From Ascidia mentula (Eukaryota > Chordata > Ascidiacea > Phlebobranchia > Ascidiidae), in the NCBI GenBank assembly GCA_947561715.1, contig OX387204.1, forward strand, positions 17,613,001-17,677,000: DNA of 64,000 bases, given 5' to 3'. Below, piece by piece: positions 14,194 through 25,016 of this stretch; the stretch's first letter is position 1, and each line of letters opens with the position of its first letter. A program made the position numbers and the translations under genes. The notes under the pieces are model-generated. The model saw nothing but the letters and a program-made list of their open reading frames with translations. It ran no database searches and was not told the DNA's origin.

Positions 14194-14431
14194 CGCATGA
14201 CAACAACAAAAATGTGTTTTTTGGGGTTTATGATGCGGCTTCCCCCACTACACACCATGACATTCGTGGGCATTATTAAAGCGTGCAATGTATTAACTTG
14301 TTGATAAGCAAAGTGCAGCCAATAATATGAATTGTGTAAGCTGCATACCAATGGCCACTGTTTCGACCTGTAAGGTCTGATCACCATTGGTATGCAGCTT
14401 AAAAAACAACACATTGTTGTTGTTGTCATGT
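14194..14431. mobile_element. Fold-back (MITE-like) element with a hammerhead-like core
   Basis: About 235 bp with imperfect inverted ends: gcatgacaacaacaa at the left and ttgttgttgttgtcatg at the right. Inside is a perfect 17-bp stem, 14338-14354 with 14384-14400 (aagctgcataccaatgg and its complement), around a 29-base loop. The loop read on the minus strand holds an altered hammerhead ribozyme core that closely matches the one at 29.8 kb. The element sits exactly where the 3' flank of Gal3ST copy A stops and truncated unit 3 begins. A sequence resembling its left end also follows copy B (21330-21380). No transposase is visible, so it would be non-autonomous. Confidence 0.6.
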
Positions 14432-17400
14432 TTGTGTCCAGCTGAGGGCGATGCTGAGCAACAACGCACACAATAACTTGTTAACGTTGATTTTATTTAA
14501 CATTTCCTCCTTATCGTCGCCTACGTATGTTGTATTTTTAAATTTTAGTTGTTACTAACGATGGATGACGTGTAAAACGGCCATTGGTGCTATCACGTCC
14601 GGAGAACTGAAATAAATAATATACAATGTATGGTGTTCGCTTCCATTTAGAGAAACCACTCGTTTTCAATCCGATTTCATCAAACTATCAGTTGCCCTGA
14701 ATTTTAATCAAACAATCAGTTGTCAATATACATACAGTACGGGAAAATGGCGTAGGTGTGCACTCTTTTCCTTTTCCACAGTGGAATTGTTTTGATGAAG
14801 CCTCCAATAACAAATTCCGCGTTTTTAAAGGCGGAATCTATATCATGTTTTTAAAGTGTGCAGCAGCTTGGGTGTACCAACAGTTTAACATCTGCATGTT
14901 TTTGAATTACCGCTGGTTAAAACTTTATTGTTTTTCAATGATACTGACCATGTCTTATATATATATAAGTTGGCAAAATCTACATAACTGTAAAAATAGA
15001 GATATCTACTTGACAAATTGGAATCAGTCCTAGGTAGGATAATTTGTTTTTGCGCCGCTGCTATGTGAGAAGACCAGCAGTGATGAGTGACAAAACGCAC
15101 GGGTTTTACGCGTATCCTTTTCCCTCCTGCGCCACATTCCAGATACCGGTTTGCTGACACACCCACGCCTATATTACACTGCAGCACCTTCATATCGTGG
15201 TATAGTAAAATCTTTGGGAAAAATCAATGACATTGCTTTTATTTTAAAAAGACTATTTTCATCCAGTCAACTAGTACATTGCGGCTCATGCTGCCGACCC
15301 TTTTCATCTGCTGTGTACGGCAGACACAGTTTAAAGCTTCTCGACGACAACACCTCTACCTATTATACGAAAGCGGTTGTATATTCAAACCTTGTATCGA
15401 GTTACAATTGAGGTAATCGCATTAAATTATATATTCATGAAAATTCAACTTACTTCGTCATGGCCACCGACCAACCAGGTGTGTTCCAAACTGTTGCAGA
15501 AGTCTTATCAAGCCCCAGACGGTTTGATTACAGATATACTTCCAGCTTCTAAGTGCCTTAAAGCCCTAACGCAGACACGCAAGGGACATCAATGAGACAA
15601 ATTAAATAAACGCCACTGATTGGGAGGTCCGATCTATTATTCTCTGCTGTAGATTTGTTTGCGCCAAGTAGACATCGGCCATTGCGACCGTTTGTCTGTG
15701 ACAAATCGTTTTCTTGTGGCACAAGTGCTTAATGTAGTTGCAACATTATTGGAACTATTTAGTTATATTTGGATTTTATTGTTGTTTTTTTTAGAATATG
15801 GAATGGGTACAATAATGATTTACCTTCATATATCAGCAAACATCCAACTGTTTCCAAATAAAAGCACATTTCGAACATTCAAACTTTTCTCTATATACAA
15901 CAATCCCATTCTAAACCTATCTTGATGATACCAACAAAGTTGCAGTATCTGAGAACCTACCTGTGTTGCCTATAACTGCCTGCTAGGCTAATACAAAACT
16001 GTGTTATTGGCCTTTGGTTAGCCTCTGCTGAGCCTCTCGTTGCCAACTGTTTTACTCTCCCTCCATTCACTTAACGTATCTTCAGTCACTTAACATTGCT
16101 TACCACGTACAAGAGGTGCTTCAAGAGTTTCAGTCACCCAGTCTTGCCCTGTAAGCTCACATTCTATTGTGATCTTTATTTGACCACGAACACAATTTAT
16201 TGGACAAGCTCGCTGGCGCCCCTGCGTGTCCATGAGTATGACTTGACAAAAACTTCACATATTCAATAAATGTCAATGATTTAAAACTTTTAGAAGTTTC
16301 GGATTCGGGTCAGCTGGTTCTTTAAATGTAGGAAACTACGTATATCTCTGTTTGTACATATAACTTACCTTCGTACATTAGCCATAATTCTTGTGCTGGT
16401 AGATAAATGCTAAACGGTGAAGAAACTAAAGTGCGTTTTCAAACACGTTCTTGCCTACACATTGACAAAACCAAGCCCTTTAGAATCGAACTCTCTATGG
16501 AGTGTCATTCAAAGCTGCACTTGGCGAAACAAAATCTATTAGAACGTAAAGGGGGACATTAGAGCTAGCTTTGTTTGCCGAAAGAATTCCCGTATACCGT
16601 GCTGGACATTGGCGAGTGTAAATACATGTGCAAAATTATTATGTCCATTTGGTGTTTCTATTATGGATAAAGTAAGCTGTTTGTTTTGTTTCTTCTTTCA
16701 CCACGCGTTAAATGTAAACATCGCCCCCTACGTCAAATCGACAGTCATTTAAAAAAAGGCGAAAATGTTGCTATGAGAGAATTCAATCCGCGACAGTTGT
16801 AGCATGACGATAAAAACATTTAGCATTACCAAATGTAGAAAGCAACCCGGTAAACACTGCAACGCTTGAAGTAAGTGGCGCTAGAAACGAGTTTTTTTTT
16901 AAACAGAATTCCAGGAAGTGAAACACAGCACTTTAAGAGCGAGTATAACTTCCTCAGGGCCACTGGTGCGTAACGGCGTGTCGGCAACTATTTTGCCCAA
17001 TTGGGTCACAAACTACGCTCAACTTATTTCAGTATGCTTGACTGCAGATGACGATAAACAAGAAAGTGGGGACAACACCATTGCTATTAGTAGGCGTAAT
17101 AACTACATAAGATCACTGTAATAACTATTGTAGTAAAATAATTTCATATATGACAACAATCTAAGCTTGTAGTTCTGACGCACAATACTTATACAGGCTT
17201 AGGTTGGATTATAGCAAAATTACAGGCTGCTGGATCACCGTAACCTTTTTTCTTTTATCATTACATCAAACCCCTACTGCCTTTTGCATGTTTAAAAACT
17301 TTTGAAAAATTGCTGTTTTTCTCAATACTTTCAATAACATTAGGTTTGCAGGCTTGGTTGATTATCGCGATACAATAGCTGTGATCGCCAAGCAAGGACC

Positions 17401-17955
17401 TGCGCAGTGGGGCGGTCCTGCCAATCATGCCATTGCATGAAATATTACTGCACTTTCAATAACTTTGGTAAATCTTAAGTCTATTTTTCCTACACCGACA
17501 TTTGGAATGCTTGCCTCTCAGTCGCAGGGTTTCAACACACCCAGGCATATTGTATAGCTTTCTCCGCACAGCTGGTCGGTTAATCTGGAACAGTGTTGTG
17601 CTGCGGTTCTGTTAATAGACTCAAGCATAATTTAGCGATTTACGCGCAAACACTGGCTTTTACAACTATCAAAATGACAGCGCAAATTCACACGTTAGTG
17701 CCAGATTCGCACCAAAAGAAACTCAGTCTGATTGCATTAAACTTTCCGTCACGTAAGCCTCTTCTTGTGTGAGCATTAGAACTGACACAAACATATTTCA
17801 ACGTTGCATTTGTATGGAAGCAAATATATTACAAGTTACGTAAACAAAACTTCCTGCAATTTGACGAAACATGAAAAGCAACCAGACAGTCTTAAACGTC
17901 ACAGTAACCATTAAAATCTCAGTCCTAGTTTTTCGCAAAACTATAACATTAATAC
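14432..17955. repeat. Segmental-duplication unit 3, 5'-truncated
   Basis: This aligns with units 1 and 2 from about position 1298 of unit 1 up to about 4690. Its left end abuts the fold-back element; its right end runs into about 300 bp of unrelated sequence (17956-18250). It is more diverged than units 1 and 2 are from each other, and it carries a 113-bp retroposon-like insertion at 17339-17451. No convincing gene is present. Confidence 0.8.
17339..17451. mobile_element. Short retroposon-like insertion with 12-bp target-site duplication
   Basis: Units 1 and 2 have no counterpart here. The insert is flanked by the direct repeat actttcaataac at 17327-17338 and 17452-17463, the usual footprint of target-primed insertion. 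It contains a hairpin-prone segment (gcaggcttgg near its left end, ccaagcaaggacctgc in the middle) and the string atgccattgcatg then aatattactgca. That string recurs at 50546-50575 next to a tRNA-like sequence, so both probably belong to one SINE family. Confidence 0.65.
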
Positions 17956-18299
17956 TGCTCTTCTGGCAAACTTTAGATACTATTATAGATACTATACAAT
18001 GCCTTAGCTAAAGGACTACCGACTTTATTTGCAAATTGTTCACCAATTGAATGTTTTTTTTACACATGCAAATGTAGCTTATAAAGCACTTTTGCGTTTC
18101 CTTCCGGCGTGCTTGCTGTGTCAATCAAAAAATCCCTATAGCTACCGGTTTTCAAATTATATGTAGATCAGGGCAAAGGGAGGACTCTGGGCTTTAAAGG
18201 TAAAAAAAAATCGAAAAAGCAGAAACCTTTCTTGTATGGGTATTTAAAGTCATGGGGCTCTAAAGGGTTAATTAAATGTTACCTTTTCTCGCTTGACGA

Positions 18300-18775
18300 T
18301 GTAAGTTATTTTTTCAATAGCATTCTGGTTTAAAAATGTTCGTATCACAAAACAATTATGCCCAGAAGCTTGTTTCAATTCTGCCTCTTTCAAGGCACAA
18401 ACTTTTCCAACTGCTTTTCCAAGACAGTGTTTTTTTGTATATTTGTATATTGTATATTTGTGTAAATATTTCAATTTCTGTTCTCCATTTGTTTCTTGCT
18501 CGAGGTAAATTGAGCTCGGTTTTGTAGATCAAATGAATGAAGAATCCTCATATATTGATCATGCATACTTTTGCAATTTGGACGTTTTTAACAACTGTAA
18601 AATATGCAGCGGTGAATTAAAATCACAGCACAAATAAATTAATCACAGCATCGTTGGCTAAGGTTTCAGCAGTCAACGGAAGTAGTTAAGCTAGAATGCG
18701 GCTTAGCATGCAACTAGTGGTGTTGGTGAGGCTTAGCTTTGTACCTTAAAATGCCTCGGATTATGCCACGGGATA
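18300..18775. repeat. Inverted copy of the duplication-unit tail
   Basis: Read on the minus strand, this matches the tail of units 1 and 2 (about 4830-5230 and 10030-10450): the polypyrimidine-rich tail, ctcgagcaagaaacaaat, and the accaacacc segment of the arm at 10.1 kb. On the minus strand, 18300-18420 reads as an open, coding-like stretch (ALKEAELKQASGHNCFVIRT) ending in a GT that could be a donor. The counterpart in unit 2 is interrupted, so it is more likely a fossil exon than a gene. Confidence 0.6.
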
Positions 18776-19031
18776 TAGTAGCTGAACACACAGAATATTG
18801 AAAATACAGAGGTCACTAATCAGGACCAAAACAAGATTAAGCAGTAGTAGGTATGCATCAAGCTTTAAAAAAAGAGTGTTTTGGGTACGAATAAAAATAA
18901 ATTCGACCAATAACCTAAGGACAGTAATTTCCACAATTTGTAAGTGCGGAATTTCTTCGGACAAAAAACTGTGCGTTTCGTTTTTAGACAATAACATTGG
19001 AAACGCCGTAGACTGTGCCCCTATACACACC

Positions 19032-20996
19032 ATGTTATTGAAGAGACGTATCAAAAGGATCAAAGTATATTTTGCTTTATTAACATGTTGCTTGACGATG
19101 TTTGCTATTTTGGGATACAACTTGGAAAGATACTCACAAAGAAAAACGTACGATTGTCTGTTTATGTTGCGTTTCGACTGACCGTGTTGAAATTTAAATT
19201 AACATTGCCATTGATCACTATGCGTAAGGAAGAAAATTTCCGCTGTATATTTTAACGCAAATAATATTATCGCGACATTCATGAATGTACTGAATCGTTC
19301 ATTTTATGAATAAATTTAGGAAGTGAGCGATGTATTCTCTTATCGTGTATAACTTGTGTGTTTAATTTTAATTTCCACAGCCGGAGTTTCAAAACCCATA
19401 CTACCACAAAACTCATGGACGACTGCAAGCGACAAAACAACGTCATGTTTCTAAAAACTCACAAAACCGCAAGTTCGGCCGTTCAGGTTGTCAATATTGA
19501 TGCCAAAATAAAGATAAACTACCGTGTATATTTCTATGTTTTATAATCGAATTAACAAGCAATTTGAAACTGTAAAGTCACGTATTTGAACCAGTTTTAA
19601 GTTGACGTCAATTGCAATTTCTTTGGAAAGGTTCATCAGATTGATTTTCAACCGTAACATTTCCATTTGAAATGTAAACTCTCGAGCAACGTTTTCATCT
19701 TTACAGATTAAGATAAATTGGTTCAATGGCCAGCGGGTCAGGATGCGTTTCGTTGTTTTCCTTAGTGGTCGCCATTTGCATATTGGGCCATGGGTTATTT
19801 AGGTTGCCAATAACATTGTTATATTTATTATAGAACGTTTTGTTCCGCTACGGCATACACCATAACCTGACGTTTGCACTGCCAACAAACAAACACAACT
19901 TTGCTTATCCAACAAAGTTTTACGCCAACGCCGTCACAAATCCACACGGTAAGACTTTAAAAGTCTAAAGTCGGAATGATTATTTATTTTTGTACATTTC
20001 ATTGCTAAATTTGTAAATAAAATGCTTCAAAGGGTTTTGATGTAGTTGAATATGTACCTTTAACGTTAACATTAGACACTAATTTATGTTTGCTCAAAAT
20101 AAGTTAGTGATTTTTGTAATCTTGCAGGGAACAAAACGTTCAATATACTTTGCCACCACATGCGGTTCAACCAACCGGAAGTGACGAAAGTAATGCCACC
20201 GGATACATTCTACTTTTCCATCGTTCGTGAACCCGGATCCTTGTTCGAATCGACATTCGATTACTTGTGGAAACTCGTGCCTGCATTCATGCGTGTCGGA
20301 CACGGGGAATCACCAGAAAAGTGGCTCGACAAGGCGGAGGAATATTATCGTTCAGGCGGTCGTTCAAAATTCTGGTTCTTCGCTAAGAATCCCCTGGTGT
20401 ACGACTTTGGTTACGATAACACGAATGAAACCGAACATTTCATTAAAAATGTGATTCAAGAAATCGAGAAACAATTCGATTTAATTCTTGTCTCGGATTA
20501 TTACGAAGAATCGATGGTACTGCTCAGCGACGCCCTCTGCTGGTCATTGGACGAAGTTGCGTGTCTTAGTTTAAACGCAAGACCTCAAAGCAAAGTTGAT
20601 TCCGAAGCAAAATCACGATTGAGTGAAAAAGCCCGACGTTGGAACCGCGCCGACGCCGCTTTGTTCGACCACTTTAACGCCACCTTGTGGCAAAAAATTG
20701 AGAAGTACGGATTTGATCGGATGAGGCGAAGGTTAAATGAGCTACAAAATATTAAAAGCAATCTTACGGAATTGTGCATCGAAGGAGGAAAAGCGATGGA
20801 CTCATCCAGGATAAAAGATCCACTGATGTTAAAACATTTTTACAAGCCTTCAGATGTCCCTGTTAATTCTTACAAACTTAAAAAAGAAGTTGAATCCAAT
20901 TCTACTTGCAGGGAATTGGTGATGCCGGAAAACGCATTCAGTAACATCGTTTATGACTTTCAGTTTAAAATCAAGAATAGTCCTAAACCAAGCTGA
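19032..20996 (+). CDS. Galactose-3-O-sulfotransferase-like gene, copy B
   Basis: Tandem paralogue of copy A with the same architecture. Exons are 19032-19147, 19381-19486, 19834-19948 and 20128-20996, giving 401 residues. The N-terminus MLLKRRIKRIKVYFALL is more basic than in A, which fits a Golgi signal anchor. The PAPS loops LKTHKTASS and IVREPGSLFES are intact. Most differences from A lie in exon 4, after the EEYYRS segment, where B has GGRSKF in place of SSRGRSAY. The 3' flank is nearly identical to that of A, with aataaa at 21121-21126. The start ATG is the one shared by A, B and C. It is predicted to act in the Golgi lumen as a PAPS-dependent sulfotransferase; the substrate is unknown. 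Confidence 0.87.
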
Positions 20997-21511
20997 ATGT
21001 GGGGTCATAGGTATTGAAAAATATGCAGGTAAAAAACACTAATTTGTTTGTTTTTTTGCATGCAGGTATCATCAGTAGTTTGCATCAATTCAGTTGCTCG
21101 CTTGACATTTTCTTTACTGCAATAAAATATTTGGGACCATTGCCAGTTCAGCATTCAATTTCTGTTTTGATATTTGTTTCTTGTGCAACCCTGGCAATTT
21201 GATGAGTAAATGAGCTCGGTTTTATTTTATTCCAGCTTAAACATGAATGCAGAATCCTAATATGCCAATCATGCTTAACATGCTTTGAAGCTATGAATGG
21301 AAATTACAACACAAATAAATTAAGCGAGCCGCATGACAACAACAACAATGTTGTTTTTTTGGTTTATAATGCGGCTTCCCCCTTACTTTACTTGATTTCA
21401 GTTACACATATATGCAAGGAAAATCAAAAGAATATACTGAATGTTATTATCTGCATATTTTGCAATATCCATAACACAAAAATTTGCTTGGGGTTTGAAA
21501 TATTTTTGATT

Positions 21512-23641
21512 TTAAAACTGAAAGTCAAAAACGATGTTACTGAATGCGTTTTCCGGCATCACCAATTCCCAGCAAGCCGGATTCGACTCAACTTCTTTTT
21601 TAAGTTTGTAAGAATTCACAGCGACATCTCGTGGCCTAAAAAAATGTTTTAACATCACTGGATCTTTTATCATGGATGAGTCCACGGCTTTTCCTCCTTC
21701 GATGCACAATTCCGTAAGATTGCTTTTAATATTTTGTAGCTCATTTAACCTTCGCCTCATCCGATCAAATCCAAACTTCTCAATTTTTTTCCACAAGGTG
21801 ACGTTAAAGTGGTCGAACAAAGCGGCGTCGGCGCGGTTCCAACGTCGGGCTTTTTCACTCAATCGTGATTTTGCTTCGGAATCAACTTTGCTTTGAGGTC
21901 TTGCGTTTAAACTAAGACACGCAACTTCATCCAATGACCAGCAGAGGGCGTCGCTGAGCAGTACCATCGATTCTTCGTAATAATCCGAGACAAGAATCAA
22001 ATCGAATTGTTTCTCGATTTCTTGAATCACATTTTTAATATAATGTTCGGTTTCATTCGTGTTATCGTAACCAAAGTCGTACATCAGGGGATTCTTAGCG
22101 AAGAACCAGTAAGCGGAACGACCGCTTAATCGAAAATATTCTACCGCCTTGTCCAGCCACTTTTCTGGGGATTCCCCGTGTCCGACACGCTTGAATGCAG
22201 GCACGAGTTCCCACAAGTAATCGAACATCGATTCGAACAAGGATCCGGGTTCTCGAACGATGGAAAAGTAGAATGTATCCGGTTGCATTACTTTCGTCAC
22301 TTCCGGTTGGTTGAACCGCATGTGGTGGCAAAGTATATTGAACGTTTTGTTCCCTGCAAAATACAAAAATCACTAACTTATAATACTCTCTGTTGTTGGT
22401 AGAGTCTGTTGTTGACGGTCGAAGTACATTGAAGTTTTACAATCCATCAAAGCATTTTGTTTGTAGATTGTGTAATAATGTTCGGCTTTCGGTCTACAAA
22501 ATCTTACGCTTACCGTATGGAGTATTGACAGTGTTGGCGTAAAACGTTTTTGGATAAGCAAAGTTGTATTTATTTTTGGGCAGCGCAAACGTCAGGTTGT
22601 GGTGTATGCCGTAGCGGAACAAAACGTTCTGAAATAAATACTTAAATATTACAATGCTGTTGACAACCTTCAAAAATAACCCATAACCCAATATGCGAAT
22701 GGCGGCCACAAAGGAAAAGAACAAAACGCATCCAATATTGCAATATTCATTAGTAATTAGTAATAATGAAGATAAAAACCTTGCTCGAAATTTATATTTT
22801 AAATCGAAATGTTACGATATGAAATCAATCTTATGAACCTTTCCAAAAAAATTGCGCTTGCTTAAAACCGCCTTTAAATACGTGACTTCACAGTTTCAAA
22901 TTACTTGTCATTCCGCTTTTAAAACATAGAAATATACACGGTGAAATAAAATAAAGTTTGCCAGAAGGGCAGTATTCAGTAATATACACGGTGGTTTATC
23001 TCCATTTTGACAATAACTTTGACAACCTGAACGGCCGAACTTGCGGTTTTGTGAGTTTTTAGAAACATAACGTTGTTTTGCCGCTTGCATTCGTCCGTAG
23101 GTTTTGTGGTAGTATGCTGGGTTTTGAAATTCCGGCTACTGAAATAAAAAAAGGCACAATTATTGGTCGGGGTCATAACAACGTAGCCAGATAAAACAAA
23201 ACGCCTTCACATTATGTTCCCATCAACAAATTATGAAAGTTTACAAACGTTTAACGACCTATTTAACTAGTTGATTCAACTCAATACCTGTTACGTTTTT
23301 TTTCAGTGGCTTTTAAGTGTTCATAATCGTATTTGAAAAACGTCCCTATAAATTACACAGAAAGTTTGCATTGCCTGCTGACAGACGAGAGAGAATGGAA
23401 ACACACAGTACAACAGGATGAGAGAGAATTAACATAGCTCACATACAGCGAAAGGAAATTGCTTTCCTTCTACAAGTAAGATTCTGTCAAAAACGGCAAA
23501 TATGCTAATTGGTGCGAAATATTACGTTTTTCTTTGTGAGTATCTTTCCAAGTTGTATCCAAAAATGGCAAACATCACCAAGCAACATGTTAATAAAGCA
23601 AAAGATACTTTGATCCTTTTGATACGTCCCTCCAATAACAT
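21512..23641 (-). CDS. Galactose-3-O-sulfotransferase-like gene, copy C
   Basis: Inverted paralogue. On the minus strand exons are 23641-23526, 23138-23027, 22628-22514 and 22353-21512, giving 394 residues. The start MLLEGRIKRIK and the anchor match copy A. Both PAPS motifs are intact. The protein ends nine residues earlier than A and B: after DFQF the reading meets TAA, whereas A and B read on through KIKNSPKPS, so a one-base change created the earlier stop. Intron 2 contains a 37-bp insertion with a target-site duplication (22944-22980). Copies B and C are convergent, their stop codons about 515 bp apart. It is likely functional, since the lost tail is outside the conserved domain. Confidence 0.85.
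22944..22980. mobile_element. 37-bp insertion with 13-bp target-site duplication in intron 2 of copy C
   Basis: The direct repeat aatatacacggtg occurs at 22931-22943 and 22981-22993 and brackets 37 bases that begin aaataaaataaag. The corresponding intron in copy A (near 12355) has an uninterrupted site. A related string, taatactgctcttctggcaa, occurs inverted at 17950-17970. The A-rich edge plus duplication suggests a severely truncated retroposon end. Confidence 0.55.
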
Positions 23642-25016
23642 GGTGTGTATAGGGGCTTTACCGGATTAGAAACCAACACAACAACACAGTCCACGGCGTT
23701 TTCAATGTTATTGCCTGAAAACGAAACTTTCAGTTTTTTTTGTTCGAAGAAATTCCGCACTTACTAATTGCGGAACTTACTGTCTTTAGGTAATTGGTCG
23801 AATTATTACATGCTATTTTAATTATAGCTACGACATAACTTTAAACGGCAACCTCTATGAACCTTAACTTTCTTGAATCGTATCTTCAGCACACGTATAA
23901 AAAAGCCTCTAAGCTTGTCAAGCAGCTTCTATACCACAGCCAAGCCTTATACAGTAGCCACGTTATAACTACATGAGCATTAGGTGCCATTTGTTTATCG
24001 AAGAAAAAAAGCAAACAGCAATATATTGATTCAGAACAAACCCCTGTCTGCCACTTTTCACAATTGACTCATTTCACAATATTGGCTGTCAACTGTGATG
24101 ACGTATAACGATTCATATAGCGATAAAACAACAAAAAGCCTCTGAAAAAAGTTGTTTTTTCCCCTACCTTCGGGATATTTTCTTTAATTATCCATTTTAA
24201 ACGATTTTGTAAGGACCCTTCCTGTAACTATGTCTCCGTCCTATCGATGGTATACATTTATTGGATTGGATAACAATACTAGTTAAATAAGTAGAACAAC
24301 GAAGAGAACATAATCGTAAACTTCCATTATCATGAGTGGCTCTTCGCTGTAATTAACAATTTGCTATCACTTAAGAGGGAACGTTTCAATCAATTAACAA
24401 CCCAAGCACCTGGTGAGCCTGTTTGCATAACTCTATATTCAGCAGAGATGTGTTCGAAGTGTGGTTCTGCATACGTAAACCAAATAACAATTGTTGTACT
24501 GAATACGCAAGTCCAGTTTTGGAGACTTCTTTCTCTTTTATACGTTTATTTGCGTACAGGGCGTCGATTTTTATTGAGTGTCGAACATGGAGAGAAAAAT
24601 TATCGTGAGCGTCGAACTGCAAAAATATCGTAGTTTGGTAACTAACTCATGGGAAAGACCTGGCGTAATTTTCAATTAAAACATTGCATTTGAAAAATCT
24701 CGACTAGAAATTATACTTGTATTGATTACAGTTTTTTTTGTATTTAAACGTACTATATTTCTTCCAAATAGTCCTAACTTACATAAGTTTAGAATATTCA
24801 TTGGGAAGAAAGCCCTTTACAAAATCTATCATCAATATCGCTCAAGTCATACACGTTATTTAAAACGCCCGCAAACAACCTCCATATAACAACAAATACA
24901 ACTCGACAACAACGAGGAATTACAAGTGTAAAGGTGTGTTCCTTAGATTCGTGTAGATACAGCCTCAGATTCCTTTGTTTCCGTGATTTATTGGAATTAC
25001 TCCAAACAAGTCAGTG
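23642..25016. other. Spacer between Gal3ST copies C and D
   Basis: The first 170 bp (to about 23810) resemble the upstream region of copies A and B in inverted orientation. The rest, including an open frame at 24361-24633, shows no recognisable domain, splice pattern or RNA gene. It presumably holds the promoter of copy C. Confidence 0.5.
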
